64,000 bases of DNA from Isosphaera pallida ATCC 43644 (GCF_000186345.1 NC_014962.1:930001-994000); one strand, 5' to 3'. Positions 53,501-63,352 are shown, numbered from the stretch's first letter. Numbers and translations: made by a program. The notes: a model not told the origin generated them from the letters alone.

Positions 53501-56500
53501 GCCGACGTAGCTGGGGTTGGGCGTACCGTTGACCAGATCCACATCCTTGGAGTTGTCCGAATCCACCCGCGGGACGATAACCCGCCGCACGTTGCCGTCG
53601 GGCGAGACCCATTCGGTGAACGCTAGGTCGTCGAATAGGCTAGTGAAGACCACGCGGGCGTCGCCTACCGTACTGGCCCGGAAGTTGGGATTGGGCACGA
53701 AGGTGCCGCCCGGTCCCGGAATGAGGGGACGGTAGTTCGCGCCGAAGGCGTCGAAGCCGCCGAAACCGTCGTCGCCGCCGATGTAGACGCGGTCGCCGAC
53801 GATCAGCGAGTTGCCTCGGGGCGGAGTCCCTTGCAGGTTAGGCACATCGATCCCAGCACCGGCCTGGAACTTGAGCAACATCCCCGGCTGGACGTAGAGG
53901 CGGTTGGCCGTTGGGGCCACTGCGCCAAAGGGTCCATTGAGATTGAGTTCCTGACCGAGTTGGAGGTTGGCCAGGAACAGGTGGGGAACTGGGTCGTCGA
54001 ACACGAAATCACGGGTGTTGCCGTAAGCTCGCGCGTTGGTTTGCAAGATCACGCCGTTGTCTTCGGGACGAACCAGCAGACCGTTGAGCGAGTTGTTACT
54101 CAGCTCAACATTGCGGATCTTGACGCCGCGGGCGACTCGATCCTCGCGGAAGCTGTCGAAGTTGGCCGAGATTGCCGCTTGATTCGAGTTGGGGCCGCCG
54201 GTTTCCGACACCTCGACGTTTGAGATGGTCGGGCGGCTGTTGAATAGGCTGATGGCGTCGAACCGGGTGCCGATGGTTTGTGGCACCGCGCCGCCGGCGT
54301 AACGCACGGTGGTGAAGTTCAGCTTGGACATGACGTCGTCTGCGCCGGAGACCCGCAACCCGGTCGTGGCGCGGCTGCGGAGGATGATACCGCCCCAGTC
54401 GCCGCCGCGAGGTTGGGTCAGGTTGCGGTCGCCGTTCGTGTCGCCGCCCACGCTGTCGTCGGCCAGCGAGGTGAAGTTGACCCGTTCGGTGGCGGTGCCG
54501 CGGGCTTGGAGACTCGAACCTTGCTCTTCGACGATCAGGGTAGCGTTGCGGAACTTCACCGCCGAACCCGGCTCGAAGACCAGCATGGTTTGGGCCGGCA
54601 CCGTCGCCGAGCCGTCGGCCCCCAACGCGGCGGGTGCTTGCAGCACGAAGGGACGCTGGACGATCTGACCAGTGATCGGGTCGAACGAGGGAGCCGAGGG
54701 CAGCGCCACGATCACCGCCGGGCCACCGGTGGCCGCCACCCGCTCGCGGGCGGCGATAAACGCGGAGCGGTCGAACCGTCCGTTGCCGTTGAGGTCGGCC
54801 TGACCGGGGTTGACTCCGGGATTGAACCCGGTGCCGAAGTTAGAGGCATCGTTATTCAGCGCTTCGGGGCCGAGGGTGGGGAAGGGCCGGGCGAGCGAGC
54901 CGTCGGGGTCATCTACCGTGATGAACGGGTTATCCACGTAGTCGGCCCGAGCATAGATTACGTTGCCGGTCGGCACCACCATGAAGCCGGTGACGAACGA
55001 GCCACCGGGACGAAGATCGCCCGACATCCCTGAGCGGATCGCGCCGTCGGGTAGCAGAGTGTCGTAGAACGGCAGACCGGTGGCGGGGTCGAAGGTCGGT
55101 TGCAGGTTGCCCAGCGTATCGACCGCCGGACGCGGCGTGCCCAGGTATTCGCCGTCAAGCTGGTTGCCGAAGCGGTCGCGGATGATCGCGTTGCCTTCGT
55201 TGATGATCACGATTCGGTAGTGATCGGCGGGCAACTCGCCGATGGGACGAATCTCGACCCGGGTGTTGGGCCCGTTGGGACCGTTGACCAAGGAGACCGT
55301 GATCGGAACCTCGGTACCTGAGATACCGTCCAGGCCGAAGTCGCCATCCACCGGACTAGTAGAGCTGTCGGCTGAACGGATCAGACGGAACGCTCCGTTG
55401 GGGATCGGCTGAAGCTGTTCGGAGAAGTCGAACCGAATCACCGAGGGCGGGGTCGGAGCGCGTCCCACCGTGCCCACGGGGCCGGGAATCTCGAAGAACG
55501 ACTTGTCGGGCCTCAGCACCGTTTCGCCGGTGTTGGGGTCGGTCGCCTCCAACTGCATGTCGGTGATGAACACCGGTTGCGATTGAATGACGAGATTGAG
55601 ATCAATCAGGTTGATGAACGATTGGGCGCTGGGCACGATGGAGTTGCCCGCTGCATCGACCAGGCCGGGCAACGCGCGAAGCTGGTAGGACCCTGCGGGC
55701 AGACCTGGATTCAAGGTCATGTTGATCCGACCGGTGTAGCCATCGACCGGCGTGAACTCGCGTGGCGTGGGTGTGAACCGAATCGAGGAAATGAACCGGG
55801 TTAGGTCTTCGGGCTGGATCGGATTGCCATTGACATCGGAGACCCGGACTAGCCGGTAGTTGGCCAGGCTGATCGCGGCGCTGGGGTCCAGCGCGAAGTA
55901 ATCGAGGTTGGCCGGGACTTCCAGAGCGGGCCGGGCGGCCACGATCGGGTCGAGAATCGAGAATTGGAACGAGGTGATCGAGGAGTAGGGGGCGGTGGTC
56001 ACCGGCTGACCGTTGATGAGGGTCAGGTCGGGACGAACCAACGGCCGCGAGGTGTCGATTCGCACCGAGGCGTTGAACACGGTGGCCAGACCGTTTTGCG
56101 GCGGGGCATCCAGAGCGCCGATGACACCAACCCGGATCAGGTGGAAGCCGTCCACCAGATCGTCGGGCACTTCGATGCGGAAGGTGCCGTTAGCGTCGGT
56201 GGTGGTCACGAGGTCGGTGGGCGAGGTGCCGAGCAAGCCCCGCCCGTTCGTACCGACCCGAAGCGCCAACAGGTCGTTGGGTTGACGCGAATTGATCTGA
56301 GCGACTACCACAAGATTGGCGACCCCGCCCAGCAACGAACTGCGGACCTGACCGATGAAGACCGGGCGGCGGTTGTTCGTGTTCTCGTCGCCTTGCACAC
56401 CGGAGTCGCTGGCCGGTTCCAGTTGGAAGAAGGAGATTTCCGGCGCGGTGAGGATCAAGTTGCCCAGGTTGCGCACGAAGTTGCCGCCCGGCTCGCCGTT

Positions 56501-59095
56501 GCCCGAGGGCAGGAAGCCGAAGTTGGGGTTGATCTCGCCGTCTAGGCGGTTGCCCACCAAGTCGGTCACCGTGTCGAACAAGGTCAGCTGATAGGTGCCG
56601 CTGAGCAGTTCCGATTGCGGGACGTTGGTCAAGTCGAAGACCCAGCGGGTGCCGGTGATATCGCCAGCCTCCGGAGCGACCGTCATGCCGCTGAGATTGA
56701 CCGGAACGCCGTTGCGGGTCAAACGCAGCGCCGAGGGAATCATCGTGGCGGGGTTGATCGCCTCGTTGAAGGCGAAGCTGATCCGACGGCTGCCGAAGCT
56801 GAATTCAGTGACGCGGGGGCCGGCGATGTCCTCAACTCGGAAGGGGATGGTCGCACCCACCAGAGGTTTGTTGTCAATCGAACGGATCGAGCCGTCCACG
56901 AGCTCGGCGACGTAGTCGCCATTGGGAGTGCGGCCCGGAGGAGCGGTCACGGTGATCGGCCAGCGGACGATCCGGGGGTTGTCGGGATCGACGATCGGCG
57001 CGCCGGTGAGAACCTGGATCGCCAACGGGGGTTGGGACGAGGTGGTGGCAGTGATTCGCAGGTCAGTGGCGTTGAGGGTGGCCGGATCGACCGGACGGTT
57101 GAAGGTGACGGTGAACAGACGAGGCAGCGAAGTGGCGGTGGCGTTGGCAGCCGGGATGGTCGAGAGGACGCGGAATTGATCGATCGCCTCCAAGGCGCGG
57201 GTCATGTCGGGGCGTCCGTACCCGCCTTGGAAGTTCCAGGGCTGGTTGTCCACGCCGGGGACCGTCGGCGAGGTGTTGTTGGCGAGGAAGATCGAAGCGG
57301 AACGGAGCGCGTCGAAAATCTCGTCGCGGGTGGAATTGGGGCTGAGTTGCCGCATCAAGGCCACGAGGGCTGCTAGGTTGGGAGCCGCCGCCGAGGTGCC
57401 GAAGAAGTTGGGGAACCCGTCGGGCTCGATGTCGGTTTGGCCCAGCGGACCGGGCGGGAAGAAGGAGGTGTTGCCTGCTTGAGGCGCGGAAAAATCAGGC
57501 TTGAGCAATCGAACCGGCTGAGGCAAACGGTTGCCGTTGGCGTCGAAGACTCGGGTCACTGGGCCGAATGCTGAGAAATCGGCCGAGATCAGCTGATCGG
57601 GACTGGCATAGGGAGCGGCCTCGAAATAATTGACCGCACCAACGCCGATCGCCTCGGGCGCGGTTCGCACGCCGAAGGCGGTTGGGAAAGTGGTTTCAGG
57701 ACCGAACTGGATCGTGTTGTTGGGATCGACCACCAAATCGTTGAAGCTGCTGAACCGAACCCGTCCGGGCGCGACTCCCGCCTTGAGTTGGATCGAGACG
57801 AACAGTTGTTGGCCGCCCGGGAAAAGGACGACCTCCAAGGGCACGCCGGTTCCACCAGGCGCGCCGGGGAGGTTGTTGTCTACCCCACTGGCCACAATGT
57901 TGCCGTTGGCGTCGGTGATGAAGAAGTCGAGGTCGGTCGTAGCGTTGCCCCTCAAGCCGTCGAAGGGGTTGTCCCACTGGAACGAGAGCCGACCGCCGAA
58001 GGTACTGATCGGCAAACGGGTAACCGGCGGTCCCCCACCCGGATTGAAGTTGTGGTAAATGCCCGCGGGCAGTCCTTGGGGGGTGGCCTGCACCCCTCGG
58101 AACGGGCTTTCATAGCCCGAATTGGCCGAGTTGCCGCTGGCGCTGAGATAGATCACATTGTTGGTGATGGTCACATCGCGGGCGGCCTGGGCCACGATGC
58201 CGTCCTGGAACATCGGTTCATTCAAGAAACCGATATCGTCCACGATCACGTCCGAACCCGCTGAGGCCAGAACCCGGATGGCTTGAGCGAAATCCGAGAT
58301 CGAGAAGCCAACCGAGTGGAAGAACAGTTCGGCTCCCGGCGCGATGTCGTGGATCAACTCCATCATCGCCCGGCCTTCGTCGGATTGATTGAAACCAACG
58401 TCGTTGAGAACCACGACATTGGGAGGCAGGTCGCCAGTGGCGATCGAATCGGCCAAACCGCCCTGGAACGAGTTGGCACTGTCGGAAATCACTCCCACCC
58501 GCACCCCGGTGCCGTCAACACCAAACTGGGCGCGGATGCCGGCGGCCACCGGCGGCAGACCCCCGGCGAAGACGTCGTCAGCCTGGTTGTTGGCAACCCC
58601 TTGTTGCAACCGCTGGGGCAGAATGCTGGGCATTAGGCTGGTCACGTTGGGCATCAACGCGACCGTTTCCAACTGCGCGATCGGTAGCCAACCCGAGACC
58701 GTGTTTCGCTCCGCGGAAGCGGAAGTCGAGCGGAACCCCAGATTCCGCAGCTGGTTGGTCAAGGTGGTGTGAGGGCCGGAACCCACCACCGTTAGGTGTA
58801 CCTCGTCGCCCCGGATCGAGAGCACCTGAGTCAGTTCGGTCTGGAAGGGCTCGTTCGACCCGGAGAGCAAGTAAGACTTGTAAGCCCGGTTGAGACGAAA
58901 CAAAAACGCGCCGCCTTTGGCCAGAGGCCCGGTTTGCAGCTCCTGGAACTCCTGGGTGCCGGGAATGATCGGCGTGAGGCTCAGCAGGGTCCGGTCTTCC
59001 AGATTCTCCACCCGGAAGAAACCGCGTCGCCGGGCCTTGAGCCCGCGTCGCCCCCGTCCGAAGATTCCACCCGCATCGTGGTTGCCGCTGCTCAT
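47516..59095 (-). CDS. Giant extracellular subtilisin/sedolisin-like protease with Ig-like and beta-helix modules
   Basis: A single open frame of 3859 residues from ATG 59095, with GGGAGAG nine bases upstream; it opens at 59140. A basic leader is followed by LEDRTLLS (32-39), the motif found at the start of many giant planctomycete extracellular proteins. The protease domain (about 195-640) has Asp205 in VGVISDS and Ser568 in GTSAAAPN. Where subtilisins have His-Gly-Thr it reads DEGRAM (Glu240), as in S53-like proteins. Beyond it come repeated Ig-like modules, beta-helix regions ending in FDIGAFEF and ADIGAYEF, a DLNGNGRFD calcium-type loop, and an Arg-rich C-terminus. No dockerin or PEP-CTERM signal is visible. 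It probably acts at the cell surface or in the matrix. Confidence 0.85.
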   Translation of the reverse strand: MSSGNHDAGGIFGRGRRGLKARRRGFFRVENLEDRTLLSLTPIIPGTQEFQELQTGPLAKGGAFLFRLNRAYKSYLLSGSNEPFQTELTQVLSIRGDEVHLTVVGSGPHTTLTNQLRNLGFRSTSASAERNTVSGWLPIAQLETVALMPNVTSLMPSILPQRLQQGVANNQADDVFAGGLPPVAAGIRAQFGVDGTGVRVGVISDSANSFQGGLADSIATGDLPPNVVVLNDVGFNQSDEGRAMMELIHDIAPGAELFFHSVGFSISDFAQAIRVLASAGSDVIVDDIGFLNEPMFQDGIVAQAARDVTITNNVIYLSASGNSANSGYESPFRGVQATPQGLPAGIYHNFNPGGGPPVTRLPISTFGGRLSFQWDNPFDGLRGNATTDLDFFITDANGNIVASGVDNNLPGAPGGTGVPLEVVLFPGGQQLFVSIQLKAGVAPGRVRFSSFNDLVVDPNNTIQFGPETTFPTAFGVRTAPEAIGVGAVNYFEAAPYASPDQLISADFSAFGPVTRVFDANGNRLPQPVRLLKPDFSAPQAGNTSFFPPGPLGQTDIEPDGFPNFFGTSAAAPNLAALVALMRQLSPNSTRDEIFDALRSASIFLANNTSPTVPGVDNQPWNFQGGYGRPDMTRALEAIDQFRVLSTIPAANATATSLPRLFTVTFNRPVDPATLNATDLRITATTSSQPPLAIQVLTGAPIVDPDNPRIVRWPITVTAPPGRTPNGDYVAELVDGSIRSIDNKPLVGATIPFRVEDIAGPRVTEFSFGSRRISFAFNEAINPATMIPSALRLTRNGVPVNLSGMTVAPEAGDITGTRWVFDLTNVPQSELLSGTYQLTLFDTVTDLVGNRLDGEINPNFGFLPSGNGEPGGNFVRNLGNLILTAPEISFFQLEPASDSGVQGDENTNNRRPVFIGQVRSSLLGGVANLVVVAQINSRQPNDLLALRVGTNGRGLLGTSPTDLVTTTDANGTFRIEVPDDLVDGFHLIRVGVIGALDAPPQNGLATVFNASVRIDTSRPLVRPDLTLINGQPVTTAPYSSITSFQFSILDPIVAARPALEVPANLDYFALDPSAAISLANYRLVRVSDVNGNPIQPEDLTRFISSIRFTPTPREFTPVDGYTGRINMTLNPGLPAGSYQLRALPGLVDAAGNSIVPSAQSFINLIDLNLVIQSQPVFITDMQLEATDPNTGETVLRPDKSFFEIPGPVGTVGRAPTPPSVIRFDFSEQLQPIPNGAFRLIRSADSSTSPVDGDFGLDGISGTEVPITVSLVNGPNGPNTRVEIRPIGELPADHYRIVIINEGNAIIRDRFGNQLDGEYLGTPRPAVDTLGNLQPTFDPATGLPFYDTLLPDGAIRSGMSGDLRPGGSFVTGFMVVPTGNVIYARADYVDNPFITVDDPDGSLARPFPTLGPEALNNDASNFGTGFNPGVNPGQADLNGNGRFDRSAFIAARERVAATGGPAVIVALPSAPSFDPITGQIVQRPFVLQAPAALGADGSATVPAQTMLVFEPGSAVKFRNATLIVEEQGSSLQARGTATERVNFTSLADDSVGGDTNGDRNLTQPRGGDWGGIILRSRATTGLRVSGADDVMSKLNFTTVRYAGGAVPQTIGTRFDAISLFNSRPTISNVEVSETGGPNSNQAAISANFDSFREDRVARGVKIRNVELSNNSLNGLLVRPEDNGVILQTNARAYGNTRDFVFDDPVPHLFLANLQLGQELNLNGPFGAVAPTANRLYVQPGMLLKFQAGAGIDVPNLQGTPPRGNSLIVGDRVYIGGDDGFGGFDAFGANYRPLIPGPGGTFVPNPNFRASTVGDARVVFTSLFDDLAFTEWVSPDGNVRRVIVPRVDSDNSKDVDLVNGTPNPSYVGPQLQPRFPNQPENAPIPLTSRWGGITVSSGARVVIDEADFFYGGGPRNTITGTIPAAPTLGLIATTQDTTGSRAIITNNNFFFNLSALVTTPNGLLAADPQTPLSSGNPFFRGNVLRNNQYDGLHILANAGPVLGVGFAEAPLPAPGAVANLTVNSVWDDTDLQHILRGTINLGGAPFPAPNPNAFGPEVTPVVTLTWQSAMPDTLLANNTRIARPGESLIVKLLNQFTPHGNGDTGMGSAASTAIDSNAGAGVLIGNDDGVDPDTDPFFDAGRNASFRILGIPANETLDQQRVPVIVTSLRDNSVGVTVRGVDMSDAFRGDNAPPAAGDGGVIGFGSLAANNYSLLDPRGGNTIDNADLRFLTRINMQGGGVTDVLNIAGTGTENAFNGDITTADYDSWREQKKGAAVPAIQNNMPKRLAITNSNLADFSQAGLVVHPGFNGLIRVVGGPPATNAPRIGQRGQANQFFLHNNTFANMPTGVRVLSEGAVGSGFPGGNVAANPEPTIGIILNNTFHNITGIGVNVTGSDPFPNDASNNAVASVLVMNNIFSNIGNLAARFEGNVRFSQMQYNLFTPGVNQVFVTGDNGSFLGNNFPIVGDPRFVNAAARDFRLQPGSAAIDAARSELTLNPVARILRPLSDQVLGTTLGNRNSIRVGFEEDPFPTFSAPILDSQDIVALPGSFPNQRAFRDAWIAALPVSLGGNGPAFTGSGANAATFGYLPFEGERDQRGFLRQDFAGVANTGFGSKPFFDIGAFEFREVFTTRVVPFGPGLDVQATVVPVGGTTPTALDIYEPGQVINVSGELQQITFRFNNRLDPTTVTNQTVILQASGRDDIFDNGNDLFIDLSGNLAVDNNALTLTVSLAGINLASDLYRLVIRGTGSNVVRDQSGLALDGENLNAAGLAAALPSGDGFPGGNFRLDFRIDTTRIVPLSEVRPVEAAILAPGATDPVLTNFYPANGVATTNGDIQRITFRLSNRLDPATVTNQSILLQASGRDGIFGNGNDRNVPIPNANLIVDNNALTLTVVTAGIDLSSDLYRLTIRGTGTNQVRDAAGLPIDGENRDASGLQRPLPSGDGRSGGDFQLDFIVDRNAPTLVTNTFRLDPTSDTNPRPSLLGDRITFDTTPTFLGRITDQFPPANPQAGQTVRLEIATDSRNPVFQFAGSAITANDGTFSVTVGVNAANLPGTPLASLPDSPIQYQADGRIRADLPGASLARVVITDQSGNTTVSAPLSVVVDTRSPRLLSVTPQPDSQFQIINGRLFITLVADENLDLESLLTGITVVRSGGDGLFGGPTADPLTNPAADVVVSLDPAVTVEFQPFTGRHTIRVPLRGNPVNDVYRITFSEAITDIAGNPLNVAGSPGLVTNPIETVVFDPTLSRNLFVDDDGPFFGDGSRSRPFRTIAQAMRTAGPGDFIRVLPGTYDEQVIMKPAVQLVSAGLDSTDALPTPGQPLQTFLRVQPTDPAITSTVIATNLLSIPGFPTRVSGFAISAPEFSGGGFPTEGRQAIEVIDSALQVDRNIIVNGGSGLLVVNSSFNNRVVNVFNNVFAGNIAGLRIEDNTANGLAGTHRVVNNTFAYNELGLDATLQTSGVATAVNVVNNIFWRNQPRPNATDFGGAIRASTPGKLNVRNNLFSNNGVNPTLPGDDTQGVGGGFDPALLSATPDALGNLTGNPSFQVPRDPRPDGDGIALFLLTANFDLSSNSAAVDRGNDLFAPARDFRNRGRVIIPNVGTPGTLADIGAYEFNGTEAPPLTSFGVTSVIPNLALGSTTHSFVVTFNREFNPVTVGVEDFAVSGTAINPLSPAQISGVTVLGPATVRVDLVGPLREGVLNFNVNPNGIFDTEGLRNEGFATSFTLATTPPPPANPLVVTQLSRRGNPRQAPRFVLITFNRPVNPQSLQISDFRIAGSAINPRNRARISNVTLIDPQTVRLDIAGRLNQRGRLVVTVLSGQVQDNFGNSNQLFRGAIVYPSNTNNIAVASTLPRPAAFRRR

Positions 59096-59577
59096 CGTCA
59101 GACTCTCCCGACCTGAACTCCGTCCTGGCCGCCCGGCCAAGACCCGTTCCCGGCGCGTGTGTCCGTCGTTCGTGGTCCCAAAGATCGCCGTCCCGGTCGA
59201 CCGGTCTCACCTCAACCGGATCTCCTGGCCATCCGGTTCCCTTCTACGCCTCGCTCGCCGCCTCATCGCGCTCGTCAGCACCACGCGTCGAAGCGAATCC
59301 GTCTACCGGATGAATGCATCCATCCATTGCATCATCCATTGTAGAAAGCTGGGAGTCAAGAGGGGGGTTGGAAAAAACCGAAGGGGGGGGTTGGTTTGGA
59401 CCAACGCGGTGGATCCACGCCCGCCCGAGACAGCGTCGCATGCTAAACAGATCGGAGTTGGCCCCTGAGAAGGATTGACTGTTTCCTCCAAACCGCCTGG
59501 TTTGGCATGTCGGGTGGATCGGGTGCGCCGGTCGGGGTCAACGAGGCGAACGGGGCGATCGACCGGCCGGTTGGGGT
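59096..59577 (-). other. Region between the HAD hydrolase and the giant gene
   Basis: About 480 bases with no supported gene. It holds a perfect 7-bp hairpin CCAAACC / GGTTTGG at 59488-59505, about 70 bases downstream of the HAD gene on the minus strand and without a T-run, and a short run of CATCCATTG-type repeats near 59318-59340. The giant gene's promoter is expected here; TACAAT (59340-59335 on the minus strand) has no properly spaced -35 box. Confidence 0.35.
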
Positions 59578-60207
59578 TCAGCGGTTGACGCGGACGCCGA
59601 GGTGGGCGAGTGCTTCCACCAGGTTAGTGGTGTTGAATTCGTAGTGAACCGCCACTAGACCCTGTTTCCGGGCGGCTTGGACATTTTCTGCCAGGTCGTC
59701 TACGAACAGGCAGGCGGAGGGTGCGACCTTCATTGCTCGTAGCGCGTGGTCGTAGAAGGCGGGGTGGGGTTTCTTGACTCCGATCTGGTGGGACAGGATC
59801 AGGTGATCGAACTGGATGAATAGGTCGGCGTAGGTCTTGAGGAACCAGGAGGAGTGAAGTTCTCCGGTGTTGGAGCCCAGACCCAGGAGGTATCCGGCCG
59901 CCTTGAGGTCGCGGGCGAGTTGGGCGACGGGCGGGTTGAGCTCGAAGATCTCTTGGTATGCGGTGGCGAACTCCTCGAACGGGACCGACCAGCCGAGGAT
60001 GGCGTTGAACTGAGCGGCCAGGGTTCGAGAGTCGATCCGTCCGCATTCGTAGTCGGCGTGAACCGTGGCGAAACCGCCTTGGTCGAGCCGTCGCAGCAGC
60101 TCGGGGGCTGACGCGCCTCGGGGCGCGCCCAAGCGGTCCAAGGCCCGATGGTAGTCGAAACGGGCCAAGACGTTACCGAAGTCGAATAGGACCGCTTCGA
60201 TTGTCAT
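59578..60207 (-). CDS. HAD-superfamily hydrolase (YihX-like)
   Basis: 209 residues from ATG 60207; the frame is open further upstream without similarity. Motif I is FDFGNVLARFDY (the second Asp is replaced by Gly-Asn, as in the YihX-like phosphatases). A helical cap follows, then motif II in LGLGSNTGELHSSW, motif III with Lys in GVKKPHPAFYDHAL, and motif IV in CLFVDDLAENVQAA. Members are phosphatases or epoxide hydrolase-type domains; YihX acts on glucose-1-phosphate. It lies 275 bases downstream of clpB on the same strand. Confidence 0.88.
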   Translation of the reverse strand: MTIEAVLFDFGNVLARFDYHRALDRLGAPRGASAPELLRRLDQGGFATVHADYECGRIDSRTLAAQFNAILGWSVPFEEFATAYQEIFELNPPVAQLARDLKAAGYLLGLGSNTGELHSSWFLKTYADLFIQFDHLILSHQIGVKKPHPAFYDHALRAMKVAPSACLFVDDLAENVQAARKQGLVAVHYEFNTTNLVEALAHLGVRVNR

Positions 60208-60482
60208 GGTGAGGACACGCTGGGGGAAGGTCAGGGTTTTGCGGAGTCGAGGAGGCGAATACGCCGGAGCGGCTTGATTGGTTTTATGACGACCGCTTCC
60301 TGAGCTCAAGCCCGACCAGGCGGACGAGCTCGTGGGCGTGGCGGATCGAGGGCGATTCGTTTTATGGTGAGAGGGAGGGGGAGGACCGCGAGACAAGAAG
60401 AAACTCGCCCGGCTCCAAGGTTGGGGAGGGGCTTGAAGCCAGGCGAGGTCAGCGAAGCCGAGCAAAGAGAAACGGGTTGGTT

Positions 60483-63134
60483 TTAGGGAATCGAGAAGGT
60501 GAATTCGTCGCCCACCGCGTCGATCTCGATGGTTCCACCAGGGGCGGCGCGGCCGTCGATGAGGGCGGAGGCCAAGGGGTTGACCAACCGTTGCTGGATG
60601 ATCCGCTTGAGGGGACGCGCGCCGAAGACCGGGTCGTAGCCCTCGCGGGCCAGCAGACGACGGGCGGCTGGGGTGACGTTGAGGGTCAAGCCTGCGCCGG
60701 CCAAACGCTTGACCAGCCGTTCGACCTGGATTTCGACGATGCGGGCGATCTCGTCGCGGCCCAGCGGGTGGAAGATGATCGTGTCGTCGATCCGGTTGAG
60801 GAATTCGGGCAGGAAAGCGGTTTTGAGGACCTCCATGACCCGCCCGCGTAGTTCCTTTTCGTCGGCGTCACGCTCGGCGAGTTCGGCAATGATCGGCGAG
60901 GCGAGGTTGCTGGTCATGATGATGACGGTGTTGCGGAAATCGACCGTGCGGCCGTGGCCGTCGGTGAGGCGTCCATCGTCAAGCACCTGAAGCAGCACGT
61001 TGAACACGTCGCGATGCGCTTTTTCGATCTCGTCGAGCAGCACGACCGAGTAAGGCCGCCGCCGCACCGCTTCAGTGAGCCGTCCCCCCTCCTCGTAGCC
61101 GACGTAGCCCGGAGGCGCTCCGATGAGCCGGGCGACATTGTGCCGCTCGCCGTATTCGGACATGTCGATGCGGACCATCGCCTGTTCGTCGTCGAAGAGG
61201 AACTCCGCCAGTGCTTTGGCCAGTTCGGTTTTGCCGACGCCGGTGGGTCCCAGGAACAAGAATGAACCGATGGGACGATTGGGGTCCTGCAGGTTGGCCC
61301 GGCTGCGGCGCACCGCATTGGCCACCGCCTCAACGGCGTCGTCCTGACCGACGACCCGCTGGTGGAGGTGACGCTCGAGGTTGATCAGCTTCTCACGTTC
61401 GCTTGTGAGCATCTTGGCGACCGGAATGCCGGTCCACTGAGCCACGACTTCGGCGATCTCCTCCTGATCCACCTCGCGCTTGAGCAGACGTTTCCCCCCG
61501 GAGGCGGTGGTTTCTGAGGCGCTGGCTTGGGCGTTCTCCTGAGACTCCAGGTCTTCCAGACGTTTGGCCAGGTCGCGGCGCTCCTGGTCGAGCTTGGCGA
61601 GTTCCAGGAAGGCCGATTCGTCAGGGCGTTCACCTCGCTGTTGGGCTTGGCGGATTTCGTTCCAGGCGCGGTCGTATTGCGTGGTCAAGGCGGCGAGCCG
61701 CTCACGCAGTTCCTGAACGTCGCCGAGACCGGCCTTCTCCATCTCCCACTGACTGCGGAGGTCGGCCAGTTGCTTTTCGGCCTGGGCGATTTCCTCCTCG
61801 ACCTGGGCCAGACGCTCGCGGGCGTGTTCCTCGGTTTCGTCGCGGAGCATCCGTTTGGCCAACTGGAGTTGGAGCAAGCGGCGTTGAACCACGTCGATTT
61901 CGGTGGGGACGGATTGAAGCTCCATCGCCAGACGGCTCGCAGCTTCGTCCACCAGGTCGATCGCCTTGTCGGGCAGGTAGCGATCGGTGATGTAGCGATC
62001 GGCCAGCTTGGCCGCAGCCACCAGCGCTGAGTCGCGGATCTTGACCTTGTGATGGACCTCGTAGCGCTCTTTGAGTCCGCGAAGGATGGCGATGGTGTCC
62101 TCGACGCTGGGTTCGCCGACGAAGACCGGCTGGAACCGTCGTTCCAGGGCCGGATCTTTTTCGATATGTTCGCGGTACTCGTCCAGCGTAGTCGCGCCGA
62201 TGCAGCGAAGCTCGCCGCGGGCCAGGGCTGGTTTGAGCAGGTTGGCCGCGTCCATTGAGCCTTCGGCTTTGCCAGCTCCTACCACTAGGTGCAGTTCGTC
62301 GATGAACAGCACAACTTTGCCTGAGGATTCCGAAACATCTTTGAGGACCGCTTTGAGCCGATCCTCGAACTCGCCGCGGTACTTGGTGCCGGCCACCAGC
62401 GCGCCCATGTCCAGCGCGATGAGTTTGCGGTCGCGCAACGAGTCGGGCACGTCGCCGGAGACGATCCGCTGGGCCAGCCCCTCGACGATCGCGGTTTTGC
62501 CCACGCCGGGTTCGCCAATGAGCACTGGGTTGTTCTTGGTGCGCCGGGAGAGAACCTGGACGACCCGGCGAATTTCTTCGTCCCGACCGATCACCGGGTC
62601 GATCTTGCCGTTGCGGGCCAGTTCCACCAGATCGCGGCCGTAACGCTCCAGTGCCTGATACTTGTCTTCGGGGTTAGGGTCGGTCACGCGCTGATTGCCT
62701 CTCACTTTGATCAACGCCTGGAGCAGGTCGGCTTCCTTGACCCCGACCGCCTCCAGCAACTGCTTGGTTTTGCCCGGTACCTTGGACAGGGCCAGCAGGA
62801 GATGTTCAACGGAGATGTATTGATCTTTAAGTCGATCCGCCTCGGCTTTGGCCGCCTCGAAGACCTTGATCAGGTCGGGACCGAGTGTGGGATCGCCGCC
62901 GCCGTGGACGCGGGGCAATGCCTCCAGACCTTGTTCGCAGGCCTGGCGAAGACGAGCAGGATCGACGCCGAGTTGTCTTAGGAGACTGTGGGTGACGGTT
63001 TGCTCGGGCTCCAGCAGCGCCGTCAAAAGATGCATCGGTTCAATTCGTTGATGATGGCGCTCTTGAGCGAGGGACTGAATCTTCTGGACTGCTTCTTGAC
63101 TTTTATGAGTAAACTGGTCGAAGCGAAACGCCAT
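60483..63134 (-). CDS. clpB: ATP-dependent chaperone ClpB
   Basis: Hsp100 disaggregase that works with DnaK to rescue aggregated proteins. 883 residues from ATG 63134, with a G-rich Shine-Dalgarno (AAAGGGG) just upstream; the frame opens at 63218. The Clp N-domain begins [17 protein letters not shown]. The first AAA+ ring has Walker A GEPGVGKT at 207-214, then the coiled-coil middle domain specific to ClpB (about 410-545) and the second ring with GPTGVGKT at 629-636. Sensor and arginine-finger regions are in place ([23 protein letters not shown]). It lies downstream of dnaK on the same strand, after 432 bases. Confidence 0.97.
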   Translation of the reverse strand: MAFRFDQFTHKSQEAVQKIQSLAQERHHQRIEPMHLLTALLEPEQTVTHSLLRQLGVDPARLRQACEQGLEALPRVHGGGDPTLGPDLIKVFEAAKAEADRLKDQYISVEHLLLALSKVPGKTKQLLEAVGVKEADLLQALIKVRGNQRVTDPNPEDKYQALERYGRDLVELARNGKIDPVIGRDEEIRRVVQVLSRRTKNNPVLIGEPGVGKTAIVEGLAQRIVSGDVPDSLRDRKLIALDMGALVAGTKYRGEFEDRLKAVLKDVSESSGKVVLFIDELHLVVGAGKAEGSMDAANLLKPALARGELRCIGATTLDEYREHIEKDPALERRFQPVFVGEPSVEDTIAILRGLKERYEVHHKVKIRDSALVAAAKLADRYITDRYLPDKAIDLVDEAASRLAMELQSVPTEIDVVQRRLLQLQLAKRMLRDETEEHARERLAQVEEEIAQAEKQLADLRSQWEMEKAGLGDVQELRERLAALTTQYDRAWNEIRQAQQRGERPDESAFLELAKLDQERRDLAKRLEDLESQENAQASASETTASGGKRLLKREVDQEEIAEVVAQWTGIPVAKMLTSEREKLINLERHLHQRVVGQDDAVEAVANAVRRSRANLQDPNRPIGSFLFLGPTGVGKTELAKALAEFLFDDEQAMVRIDMSEYGERHNVARLIGAPPGYVGYEEGGRLTEAVRRRPYSVVLLDEIEKAHRDVFNVLLQVLDDGRLTDGHGRTVDFRNTVIIMTSNLASPIIAELAERDADEKELRGRVMEVLKTAFLPEFLNRIDDTIIFHPLGRDEIARIVEIQVERLVKRLAGAGLTLNVTPAARRLLAREGYDPVFGARPLKRIIQQRLVNPLASALIDGRAAPGGTIEIDAVGDEFTFSIP

Positions 63135-63352
63135 AAGTCGGCCCCCCTTTCGGGTCGTCAAACGGCAGGTTCCCGAGGATGGGCGACGGTGGCGCACCGC
63201 GCGGCTCGGGACGATCAAGATTGGGACGCGGGGATCATCAGGGCGGCTTCCACACGGTTCGGCGGGTCGATTCGATTCACGGCGCGAACGCGCCGAATCA
63301 CAAGGCCGCCGCGGCGAAGTCGATTCAAGGAAGTGAGGGTGACAATGAGATG

